From Firmicutes bacterium UBA1440 (GTDB lineage: Bacteria > Bacillota > Clostridia > Peptostreptococcales > Anaerovoracaceae), in contig DCTM01000052.1 in the NCBI GenBank assembly GCA_002329565.1, positions 7,206 through 13,456 of the forward strand: a DNA stretch of 6,251 nucleotides, written 5' to 3'. The translations under genes and the position numbers were made by a program. Below the pieces are notes generated by a model. The model did no database searches and had not been told where the DNA came from. It saw only the letters and a program-made list of their open reading frames with translations. Shown here in pieces: positions 1 to 5,162 of the stretch. Position 1 is the stretch's first letter. Each line of letters begins with the position of its first letter.

Positions 1-317
1 CGGAAAAGTTTGATTTGATTGTATCAAATCCGCCGTATATACCCTCTGATGTAATCCCGACTTTGCAGGCAGAGGTCAAGGATAATGAGCCGATGCTCGC
101 ACTCGACGGCGGTGAAGATGGGCTTGACTTTTATAGGAAGATTATTGAGCAGGCGCCCACTTATCTTAAGAAAAAAGGAATAGTGGCGCTGGAAATCGGG
201 CACGACCAGGCGGAAGCCATCGGGAAGCTGGCAGAGGAAAACGGTATATATGAGAGGATGGAAATCATTCGCGATTTGGCCGGACTCGACCGAATCGCGG
301 TCCTATATACAGAGTGA
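1..317 (+). CDS. prmC: Peptide chain release factor N5-glutamine methyltransferase PrmC/HemK, 3' part only
   Basis: This is the last 104 codons of prmC; the reading frame starts at base 3 and ends at TGA 315-317. PrmC transfers a methyl group from S-adenosylmethionine to the glutamine of the GGQ motif in release factors RF1 and RF2 in the cytoplasm, which improves peptide release. The family signature NPPY, which holds the substrate glutamine, is at bases 27-38, directly after the hydrophobic FDLIVS strand. Downstream are the conserved EPMLALDGGEDGLDFYR segment, the LEIGHDQ strand and the C-terminal RDLAGLDRIAVL strand. The N-terminal helical domain and the SAM-binding glycine loop, about 180 residues by comparison with the usual ~280-residue length, lie outside the window. 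Its substrate RF1 is encoded at 2045-3106. The gene usually sits directly before prfA in Firmicutes, but here rpmE and a long spacer separate them. The identification is secure. Confidence 0.96.
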   Translation, partial: EKFDLIVSNPPYIPSDVIPTLQAEVKDNEPMLALDGGEDGLDFYRKIIEQAPTYLKKKGIVALEIGHDQAEAIGKLAEENGIYERMEIIRDLAGLDRIAVLYTE

Positions 318-375
318 ATGCATTCGGAAAGGCAATTGCAATTTAGCTATCAACATTCATTCTAAAGGCCTATTG

Positions 376-762
376 TTTGAACGCGCGCATGAACGTGCAC
401 GGACACCTTACCGGCTCGGCGTTCAAATTTTATTTGCGGCCCTGCAGTCCGCGTAAACACGGCCGTGATAGACATTGCGGCTCGAGCTTTCGCCAATTAT
501 GTAATCTTGCATATCGTGTGAATATGCCTCTTCGAGAGTACTCACCCCGCATCTCTGCGAGAGGAACTGCCACCATTAAACTGTATACCGTCTGAATACA
601 CCTATGTGAACCCTGCCTAATGATAGTTAGCGTTAAGCTAACTTCCTATATACCGCTATACCGCATGAAGCGTGCAGGCTTCGGGCCTCGGGGATGGACT
701 CCGGAACCATAAATGTATGCACTGTTTGCAGTGAGACACGTGCCGGCGCCGAGGGTGGCCGG
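376..762. other. Stem-loop-rich segment, possible structured RNA of unknown family
   Basis: Several perfect stems occur one after another. A 9-bp stem TTTGAACGC/GCGTTCAAA (376-384 with 419-427) encloses a smaller GCAT-GAAC-GTGC hairpin (387-398). Others are GCGG/CCGC (436-439 with 449-452), GCATAT/ATATGC (509-514 with 522-527), two CTCT-NCG-AGAG hairpins (528-538 and 553-563), AGTTAGC/GCTAACT (625-631 with 637-643), GAAGC/GCTTC near 667-682, CACTG/CAGTG near 721-735, and CCGGC/GCCGG (743-747 with 758-762). The two CTCT-type hairpins can also refold into one longer stem. I recognise no conserved core of tmRNA, RNase P RNA, SRP RNA, T-box or a common riboswitch. Because inverted repeats are symmetric, the transcribed strand cannot be told. 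It may also be decayed DNA with palindromes. Confidence 0.35.
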
Positions 763-1066
763 GTGAAACTTGTGAAATTTGAAATTTCCTAATTTCGGCC
801 AAAAAATGTGCAAAATTTCAACTTATACACGGACTTGACCAAAGTATGAAACGTAGAATGCAAAAATGCACACTTTGTTGAACGAATGCGACATAAAGGC
901 GGAGTAAATTAAACAACACAAAGGAATAAAAGCTTAAAAAGCTTGCACAACTTGAAAATTTGCTCATTTTTGATACAAAAAACTAAAAACGATTAAAACG
1001 ATTAAAATCATGTTCCGGTCAAGCATCAATAGCAATCAATAGTAATATTCAAGACATCATATCGTC

Positions 1067-1300
1067 ATATTTATGAAAAAAACAATCGGTTGCTTGGAAT
1101 CATATCGATATAAAGCATACGGCGGTCGCGGTGTAACGTTACGTTTGATGTGTTTAACCGGAGATCATAATAATTGTGAAACAAGCCGGCATATAGAGTG
1201 ATATTAATTGAAAAACAATCGGCAGGCAACGTCATATTAAATGGAAAAGCAATCGGCAGGTAGAATAACATTAATTGTAAAGGCGGCAGGTGTTTTGGCA
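1067..1300. repeat. Degenerate tandem array, ~34-bp unit, about seven copies
   Basis: Units begin at about 1067, 1102, 1138, 1167, 1201, 1234 and 1268, with lengths of 35, 36, 29, 34, 33, 34 and roughly 33 bp. The best pair (1201-1233 and 1234-1267) shares an ATATTAA start and the core CAATCGGCAGG with one 1-bp indel. The unit at 1067 shares AACAATCGG, and the units at 1167 and 1268 keep AATTG plus a GC-rich GCCGGC or GGCGGCAGG core. The units at 1102 and 1138 are much more diverged and are placed mainly by spacing. The indels break any reading frame, so the array looks noncoding. Function is unknown; a decayed minisatellite or an array of protein-binding sites would both fit. Confidence 0.6.
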
Positions 1301-1440
1301 CAGTAATCTCTTCGGGATGTCCGGCATGGTGGCGTAATGTATGGGAAAGGTTGATTGCTTAGGCTAAGCAGCATCTTCGTGATATCCGCTGAGGAGACGC
1401 GGCAAAGCTAATTTTACAACAGAAAAATGCAAAAAACAGC

Positions 1441-1469
1441 TTGTGTATTTAATTTACCTATGATATTAT
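1441..1469 (+). promoter_or_regulatory. Probable extended -10 promoter for rpmE
   Basis: TTGTGT (1441-1446) lies 17 bp before TATTAT (1464-1469), and the -10 is preceded by TGA, giving the extended -10 form TGN-TATTAT. The -35 matches the consensus at only three positions, but the extended -10 compensates. Transcription would start near 1476, leaving a leader of about 78 nt before the rpmE start. Confidence 0.55.
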
Positions 1470-1496
1470 ATATTGGTTGAAGTGGCCATACATAGG

Positions 1497-1547
1497 CTGC
1501 TCAATCAGAAAAACTATGCTTTGGCACGACCTGAGCAGGAAAGGAAG
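1497..1547 (+). promoter_or_regulatory. Leader hairpin reaching the rpmE ribosome binding site, possible L31 autoregulatory element
   Basis: A perfect 7-bp stem CTGCTCA/TGAGCAG pairs 1497-1503 with 1532-1538 across a 28-nt loop region. Its 3' arm ends inside the start of the purine-rich ribosome binding site AGGAAAGGAAG (1537-1547), which lies 6 bp before the rpmE ATG. Autoregulatory leaders of L31 mRNAs are known in several bacterial groups, so feedback by L31 is plausible. The specific match to a known leader family is not established here. Confidence 0.4.
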
Positions 1548-1553
1548 TACAGC

Positions 1554-1754
1554 ATGAAGGAAGGAATCCATCCGGAATATAAGGAATGTAAAGTAACTTG
1601 CGCATGCGGCAACAGCTTTGTAACAAAGTCGACTAAGGAAGAGCTTAGACTGGACGTTTGCTCACAGTGCCACCCGTTCTTTACAGGACAGCAGAAGTTC
1701 ATCAATAGAGGTGGACGTGTCGAAAAGTTCAAGACAAAGTACAAAATGGACTAA
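1554..1754 (+). CDS. rpmE: 50S ribosomal protein L31, zinc-binding form
   Basis: The product is 66 residues, the normal length for L31, a protein of the large subunit that bridges the 50S central protuberance and the 30S head. It opens with [10 protein letters not shown], as is typical. The zinc-ligand pattern is complete, with Cys16 and Cys18 (CAC) and Cys36 and Cys39 (CSQC), followed by the conserved [10 protein letters not shown] and GGRVEKF segments. This is therefore the C+ (zinc-containing) paralogue type rather than the zinc-independent form induced on zinc starvation. The ATG at 1554 is chosen because the family N-terminus begins there and AGGAAAGGAAG lies 6 bp upstream; a longer frame upstream has no homologous sequence. 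It appears to be a single-gene transcript, with its own promoter at 1441-1469 and a strong terminator directly after the stop codon. Confidence 0.97.
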   Translation: MKEGIHPEYKECKVTCACGNSFVTKSTKEELRLDVCSQCHPFFTGQQKFINRGGRVEKFKTKYKMD

Positions 1755-1761
1755 CAAATCG

Positions 1762-1794
1762 AAAGCCGGCCGCATGCGCGCCGGCTTTTCTTTT
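1762..1794 (+). terminator. Rho-independent terminator of rpmE
   Basis: The perfect 9-bp stem AAAGCCGGC/GCCGGCTTT (1762-1770 with 1780-1788) encloses a 9-nt loop and runs into the T-rich tract TTTTCTTTT (1786-1794). It starts 7 bp after the rpmE stop codon and separates rpmE from prfA transcription. Confidence 0.93.
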
Positions 1795-1828
1795 AACCTT
1801 GCGTGAAAATTCACAATTCGTGCATCTG

Positions 1829-1903
1829 TTTTGCTGATCGCAGCGATGTTTATATGATTGCGACGGCACTTATGCCTGTAGTAGGGGTAATTTTGCTGAT
1901 CGC
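1829..1903. repeat. Pair of 13-bp direct repeats in the rpmE–prfA spacer
   Basis: TTTTGCTGATCGC occurs identically at 1829-1841 and 1891-1903, 62 bp apart, upstream of the prfA promoter. The spacer also has the short inverted repeat GTGAA-aa-TTCAC at 1803-1814. The function is not known. The 62-bp spacing is close to six helical turns, which would suit a pair of binding sites, but chance or a decayed duplication is also possible. Confidence 0.5.
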
Positions 1904-1959
1904 GCGGGTTTTTCATTGATTTCAAGGGCGTTTTTGCATAGAAACGCGTAAAATATGCT

Positions 1960-1987
1960 TTTACAGATGCTTGAAGTGTGATAAAAT
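1960..1987 (+). promoter_or_regulatory. Probable promoter for prfA
   Basis: TTTACA (1960-1965) and TAAAAT (1982-1987) are separated by 16 bp, and TGA precedes the -10 as an extended element. Transcription would start near 1994, about 50 nt before prfA. A second candidate overlaps it, TTGAAG (1971-1976) with TTATAA (1994-1999) at 17 bp. A promoter is expected here because rpmE ends in a strong terminator. Confidence 0.5.
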
Positions 1988-2044
1988 AATAGATTATAAA
2001 CGCATTGGAAATTGAATGTTTTATTCCCAAAAGAGGAGATATAT

Positions 2045-3106
2045 ATGTTTGACAAACTTGACTTTATATTGGAGAAATATGAGGATCTTTCTTTGAAAGT
2101 CTCGGATCCCGATATCATTAACAATCAGCCTGTCTGGCAGAAGCACATGAAGGAAATGGGCGAGATGGAGCCGATTGTAAACAAATACAAAGAATACAAA
2201 AAAGCCAAGGAAGATATGGCTGCGGCCAAGGAGATGCTCGAGGAAAACGATGAAGAACTGAGAGAGATGGCCAAGATGGAGATATCCGAGCTGGAAGATA
2301 AGCTCGAGACGTATGAGAGCGAGCTGAAAATCTTGTTGCTGCCCAAGGATCCGAATGATGATAAAAACGTTATCCTTGAGATCAGAGCCGGAACCGGCGG
2401 AGAGGAAGCTGCGCTGTTTGGCTCCAACCTGCTGAGAATGTATATGCGCTATGCCGAACGTCGCGGTTGGAAGACTGAGATCATGGACATGAACGAAACG
2501 GGACTGGGCGGCGTCAAGGAAGCGGTTATGCTCATAAAGGGCAAGGGCGCATATTCGCGGCTCAAGTATGAGAGTGGCGCGCACAGGGTACAGCGTGTCC
2601 CGGAGACGGAATCCTCAGGGCGCATTCATACTTCGGCTGCGACCGTTGCCGTGTTGCCGGAGGTTGACGATGTCGAAGTGGAACTCAACCCGAACGATGT
2701 CAGAGTTGACGTATACAGAGCTTCGGGCAATGGCGGGCAGTGCGTAAACACCACTGACTCAGCGGTAAGATTGACGCATATGCCAACGGGATTGATAGTG
2801 ACTTGTCAGGATGAAAAGTCGCAGATTAAGAACAAAGAGAAGGCGTTTAAGGTACTCCGCGCGAGGCTTTATGATTTGAAATTACAGGAGCAGAACGACG
2901 AAATATCGGCGCAGAGGAAGAGCCAGGTCGGCACCGGCGATCGTTCTGAGAGAATCAGAACGTACAACTATCCTCAGGGCAGGGTGTCCGATCACAGAAT
3001 TAATTTGACACTGTATAAATTGGATTACTTCCTCGACGGTGATTTGGATGAAATCATCGATGGCCTCATTACGGATGACCAAGCGCGCAAAATGCAGAAT
3101 TTTTAA
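2045..3106 (+). CDS. prfA: Peptide chain release factor 1 (RF1)
   Basis: The 353-residue product is the normal length for RF1, which reads the stop codons UAA and UAG in the ribosomal A site and triggers hydrolysis of peptidyl-tRNA. The N-terminal coiled-coil domain (about residues 1-100) is rich in Lys and Glu. The tripeptide codon-recognition motif is PET (residues 186-188) within [19 protein letters not shown]; this is the RF1 PxT type rather than the RF2 SPF type. The catalytic GGQ is at residues 230-232 in [17 protein letters not shown], and its glutamine is the target of PrmC, encoded upstream. The C-terminal region keeps [20 protein letters not shown]. The ATG at 2045 is chosen because AGAGGAGAT lies just upstream at the right spacing and the protein then begins like the family. 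It probably shares a transcript with sua5, since no terminator is seen in the 149-bp gap. Confidence 0.98.
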   Translation: MFDKLDFILEKYEDLSLKVSDPDIINNQPVWQKHMKEMGEMEPIVNKYKEYKKAKEDMAAAKEMLEENDEELREMAKMEISELEDKLETYESELKILLLPKDPNDDKNVILEIRAGTGGEEAALFGSNLLRMYMRYAERRGWKTEIMDMNETGLGGVKEAVMLIKGKGAYSRLKYESGAHRVQRVPETESSGRIHTSAATVAVLPEVDDVEVELNPNDVRVDVYRASGNGGQCVNTTDSAVRLTHMPTGLIVTCQDEKSQIKNKEKAFKVLRARLYDLKLQEQNDEISAQRKSQVGTGDRSERIRTYNYPQGRVSDHRINLTLYKLDYFLDGDLDEIIDGLITDDQARKMQNF

Positions 3107-3255
3107 GCTGAAGCAGTCACCATCGAATGACGGTCTTTGCTATAAGCTTATATAGGAGCGACGAAATTTTTCGGATCCGACAGAGGAAATACAGAGACGG
3201 CAACGCACAGAATATAAGGCGAAGCCGATAAAGGTACACAGTTACGGAGAACATT
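3107..3255. other. prfA–sua5 spacer with palindromes
   Basis: No terminator or strong promoter is seen here. The spacer contains two perfect palindromes, TATAAGCTTATA (3141-3152) and TCGGATCCGA (3171-3180). Just before the second is an AT-centred inverted repeat, CGAAA-tt-TTTCG (3162-3173). They could form small cruciforms or hairpins, but there is no T-run that would make any of them a terminator. Confidence 0.4.
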
Positions 3256-4518
3256 GTGGAAACGAAACTTCTTGAACCTAACAGGGAAAATATAGAGACG
3301 GCAGCTGAGATTATCAGGCGCGGCGGATTGGTGGCCTTTCCGACAGAGACGGTATACGGCCTAGGTGCGGATGCGTTTAACGCGACTGCTGTATCAGCGG
3401 TATATGCCGCCAAAGGGCGGCCGAGCGATAATCCGCTTATCGTGCACATCGCCGACAGCGCCGAGCTGGCAAGACTGACACCGGTCGTTACCGATGTGAT
3501 GAAGCGGTTGGCGGATCGGTTTTGGCCGGGACCGTTGACGATGGTTGTAAAGCGGTTACCGAATGTGCCTGACGTCACCACCGGTGGATTGGAAACGGTC
3601 GCTGTACGCCTGCCCGACAACGAGGCAACGCGTGCGTTGATTGCTGTCTCCGGTTGTCCGCTCGTTGGGCCGAGCGCCAACTTGTCGGGCAAACCGAGTC
3701 CGACGAAGGCACAACATGTGGTAGACGATTTGTACGGAAAGATTGACGCTGTTTTGATGGGTGATGATTGCCGCGTAGGTATTGAATCGACGGTGCTCGA
3801 TGTTTCGACCGGCACAGACACTCTGACGATTCTGCGGCCGGGCATTATTACGCCGGAGCAGATCGAAGCGGCTGTCGGTTTACCGGTGCGGTTCGATCCT
3901 GCGCTTACGAAGATAAAAGCAGTAGTTCACACAGAAAGTTCACATACACAGCAACAAATAAAAAAGAACAGTGATGTGACTGAGATGGCCGGGCATACAG
4001 GAAGTGCACATACGCAGGAACGAGCAATAAAGAGTGATGAAGGAATAGGGCTTGCCGGGCATACAGAGGATGTGCATACGCAGAGAGCATCCGCCGATAT
4101 TCTTCGGAAAAAGGAAAGAGCGAACGTTGCGGAAGCCGCCGGAAGTGCGGTACGCACATTGCTGGAAGACGGCTGGGACGCTGATTTTAAGCCGAAAGCG
4201 CCCGGCATGAAATACAAACACTATGCACCCGATGCGGATATGTTGATTGTAGAAGGTGAGCCGGATGATGTCAGGCGTGAAATAGCGAAACGAAAAGCCG
4301 AACAGGAGGCCGCCGGCAAGAAGGTAGGTGTTATCTTCTTTGATAATAATTTCGAATTAGCGGCGCACGAGCTGTTTGACAAGTTGCGCGAGATGGACAA
4401 GGCGGGGGTTGATTTGATCCTTGCGGGCGGTTTGCCCGAGTCGGATTCGCGCGGTTTTGCGGTTATGAATCGCATGCTCAAAAGCGCAGGCTACAATATT
4501 GTAAAGACAAGAAAATAG
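3256..4518 (+). CDS. sua5: L-threonylcarbamoyladenylate synthase, long Sua5/YwlC form with expanded linker
   Basis: The enzyme makes threonylcarbamoyl-AMP from threonine, bicarbonate and ATP, the first step in the t6A modification of ANN-decoding tRNAs. The YrdC/TsaC catalytic domain spans about residues 8-215. It has PTETVYGLGADA (29-40), the basic AAKGRPSDNPL segment (51-61), VGPSANLSGKPSPTKA (137-152), IESTVLDVS (176-184) and LRPGIIT (193-199). The Sua5 C-terminal domain starts at KAPGMKYKHYAP (314-325) and runs to residue 420. At 420 residues it is about 70 longer than usual long-form proteins (around 345-350). The excess is the linker between ALTKIKA and the C-terminal domain, which carries a 22-residue tandem repeat. 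The GTG start at 3256 is supported by GGAG at 3246-3249 and by the family start. Function is secure; the effect of the linker is unknown. Confidence 0.95.
   Translation: METKLLEPNRENIETAAEIIRRGGLVAFPTETVYGLGADAFNATAVSAVYAAKGRPSDNPLIVHIADSAELARLTPVVTDVMKRLADRFWPGPLTMVVKRLPNVPDVTTGGLETVAVRLPDNEATRALIAVSGCPLVGPSANLSGKPSPTKAQHVVDDLYGKIDAVLMGDDCRVGIESTVLDVSTGTDTLTILRPGIITPEQIEAAVGLPVRFDPALTKIKAVVHTESSHTQQQIKKNSDVTEMAGHTGSAHTQERAIKSDEGIGLAGHTEDVHTQRASADILRKKERANVAEAAGSAVRTLLEDGWDADFKPKAPGMKYKHYAPDADMLIVEGEPDDVRREIAKRKAEQEAAGKKVGVIFFDNNFELAAHELFDKLREMDKAGVDLILAGGLPESDSRGFAVMNRMLKSAGYNIVKTRK
3928..4125 (+). repeat. In-frame 66-bp tandem repeat within sua5, three units
   Basis: Units start at exactly 3928, 3994 and 4060, a 66-bp (22-codon) period. 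Each begins with an HTxxxHTQ motif: HTESSHTQ (residues 225-232), HTGSAHTQ (247-254) and HTEDVHTQ (269-276). Units 1 and 2 both end in AG and match at about 45 of 66 bases, with most identity in the first 24. The third unit keeps only the first part before diverging into a K/R/E/A-rich helix-like segment. Inside each unit the HT dipeptide itself recurs after five residues, so the repeat is nested. The resulting linker is rich in His, Thr, Ser and charged residues, with no hydrophobic core. Confidence 0.85.
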
Positions 4519-4614
4519 CCGTATCAAAGCTTTTGCCTATTTAAAATGTTGTTAAGGGGCTACAATATTGTAAGAACAGAAAAATAGACGGATCAAATCT
4601 TTTGATTTATTTAA
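4489..4614 (+). repeat. Tandem duplication of the sua5 3' end and downstream sequence
   Basis: The last codons of sua5 and the bases after its stop (4489-4544) are repeated at 4558-4614, offset by about 69 bp. Both copies begin GGCTACAATATTGTAA. The first reads GYNIVKTRK-stop in the true frame, and the second would read GYNIVRTEK-stop, a vestigial copy of the C-terminus. Both continue with similar A/T-rich sequence containing TCAAA and CTTTTG. The copies differ at scattered positions, so the duplication is not recent. Confidence 0.85.
4592..4614 (+). terminator. Weak candidate terminator after sua5
   Basis: ATCAAA (4592-4597) and TTTGAT (4601-4606) form a 6-bp AT-only stem with a 3-nt loop, followed by the T-rich TTATTTAATT. 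It is much weaker than the rpmE terminator, and its position inside the duplicated copy makes it uncertain. No better terminator is visible between sua5 and rpiB. Confidence 0.25.
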
Positions 4615-4648
4615 TTATTGAATGGTCACAATGTTATTAAAAAAGGAT

Positions 4649-4665
4649 AATCGGCTGCCGATAAT
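4649..4665. repeat. Short inverted repeat near the start of the sua5–rpiB spacer
   Basis: ATCGGC-t-GCCGAT (4650-4662) is a perfect inverted repeat with a one-base centre, flanked by near-complementary ATA and AAT. In RNA it would give a small hairpin with GCTGC as the loop. No T-run follows, so it does not look like a terminator. Confidence 0.4.
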
Positions 4666-4689
4666 TTACGAATAAAAACTTGCGTTTGA

Positions 4690-5080
4690 GACAAGAGCGG
4701 CGTAGGATTATATAAGAATTTTTTTCGTTTGTATCGAGATGATGGTATCACGTATGATAAGCCGGTAAAATCTGACGATGACATCGTCATACACGATGAG
4801 AAGGTCAGGGTTGACGATGATGAAATCATGTACGATGAATAAGATAAAAGAACAGGCAAATCATAGTTTTGGTTATTAAAAATGTTGTTGAAAGACTGCA
4901 CGATGAGCCGGTCAAGCTCGATGATGATGGTATCACACGCGATGGATCTACAGGATTCGACGATGATATCGTTATGCACGATGAGTCGACCGGGCTGACG
5001 AGATGACAGAAGACAACGCTATCGTCAAAATCATTGAAATTGTTGAAGTCGCGAGTAAAGCAGGCGGCAAATTGATGTAA
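4690..5080 (+). pseudogene. Decayed coding tract with 13-residue acidic repeats, family unknown
   Basis: Protein-like sequence runs through three + frames in succession. The first (4690-4842) carries DDGITYDKPVKS, DDDIVIHDEKVRV and DDDEIMYDE before TAA at 4840. The second (4848-5006) reads IVLVIKNVVERLHDEPVKL, DDDGITRDGSTGF and DDDIVMHDESTGL before TGA at 5004. The third, open from about 4985, reads MTEDNAIVKIIEIVEV and ASKAGGKLM before TAA at 5078. The repeat unit is 13 residues: DDD, then a hydrophobic or small stretch with Ile, then an aromatic/His-Asp pair and a variable tail. No ribosome binding site precedes any possible start, such as TTG 4729. One or more frameshifts and an internal stop therefore appear to have broken an acidic repeat gene. 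I do not recognise the family. Repetitive noncoding DNA is the alternative. Confidence 0.5.
4738..4985 (+). repeat. 63-bp direct repeat pair within the acidic tract
   Basis: Bases 4738-4800 and 4923-4985 align over 63 bp without gaps. The first 14 bases, GATGATGGTATCAC, are identical. The middle 22 are largely different. The last 27, from GACGATGA to CACGATGAG, match at 24 positions. All three differences in that last block fall at third codon positions of the acidic reading frame. The copies are 185 bp apart. Confidence 0.8.
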
Positions 5081-5097
5081 CAAAAGCGGACGAGAAT

Positions 5098-5127
5098 TTG
5101 GCTTATTCGGTTACAATACCGTATAAA
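5098..5127 (+). promoter_or_regulatory. Candidate promoter for rpiB–upp
   Basis: TTGGCT (5098-5103) and TATAAA (5122-5127) are 18 bp apart, with the likely start near 5134, about 29 nt before rpiB. Between them is the inverted repeat CGGT-tacaat-ACCG (5108-5121), which would sit in the promoter spacer and could be an operator. The match to consensus is moderate. A promoter is expected because the upstream 640 bp has no intact gene. Confidence 0.4.
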
Positions 5128-5162
5128 TACAGCAAAATATGTTTACTAAGGAGACAGCTCGT

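Larger units (their letters stand above)
318..1440. other. 1.1-kb spacer without a convincing gene
   Basis: No reading frame here has a ribosome binding site, a family-like sequence or believable composition. The stretch falls into three parts. Bases 318 to about 765 have balanced GC and many perfect inverted repeats. Bases 770-1066 are strongly AT-rich with short tandem repeats: two copies of CGATTAAAA at 990-1007, two near-copies of ATCAATAGCA at 1025-1044, and two AAGCTT palindromes at 930-935 and 939-944. Bases 1067-1300 are a degenerate array of about 34 bp per unit. Bases 1300-1440 contain a perfect inverted repeat GCTTAG-g-CTAAGC at 1357-1369 but otherwise nothing recognised. The prmC stop codon overlaps a 10-bp palindrome GAATGCATTC (316-325). 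No clear terminator follows prmC. Confidence 0.6.

Noticed and set aside
377..595. A 72-codon plus-strand frame in the prmC–rpmE spacer
   Set aside because: It has no ribosome binding site, and its Arg/Cys/His-rich sequence looks random. It overlaps the stem-loop-rich segment.
774..788. GAAATTT-g-AAATTTC as a terminator of a possible upstream RNA
   Set aside because: It is an AT-only inverted repeat with no following T-run on the plus strand, so termination is not supported.
1067..1300. Possible CRISPR array
   Set aside because: The units are too diverged, lie end to end with only about 7-8 variable bases between cores, and no cas gene is present.
1071..1301. A 76-codon minus-strand frame over the 34-bp repeat array
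   Set aside because: It lies entirely on degenerate repeats with indels, has only a GTG start without a ribosome binding site, and has no recognisable protein features.
1473..1553. A longer rpmE start at 1473
   Set aside because: The extension has no L31 homology, overlaps the predicted leader hairpin and starts almost at the predicted transcription start. ATG 1554 has a good ribosome binding site.
2021..2584. A 187-codon open frame on the minus strand within prfA
   Set aside because: It is antisense to the RF1 coiled-coil and codon-recognition region, and its composition reflects the reverse complement of Glu/Lys codons.
2729..2743. GGQC in RF1 instead of the GGQH seen in Escherichia coli
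   Set aside because: Cys after GGQ is, from general knowledge, common in clostridial RF1 and does not suggest loss of function.
3117..3845. A 242-codon open frame on the minus strand opposite the prfA–sua5 junction and the sua5 5' half
   Set aside because: It is antisense to the well-supported Sua5 catalytic domain, is rich in Ser/Thr/Ala/Arg as expected for a shadow frame, and shows no known motif.
4626..5083. Two overlapping Ser-rich minus-strand frames across the acidic repeat tract
   Set aside because: The Ser runs are the reverse complement of GAT/GAC runs. Differences between the repeat copies fall at third positions of the plus-strand reading, so the plus reading is preferred.
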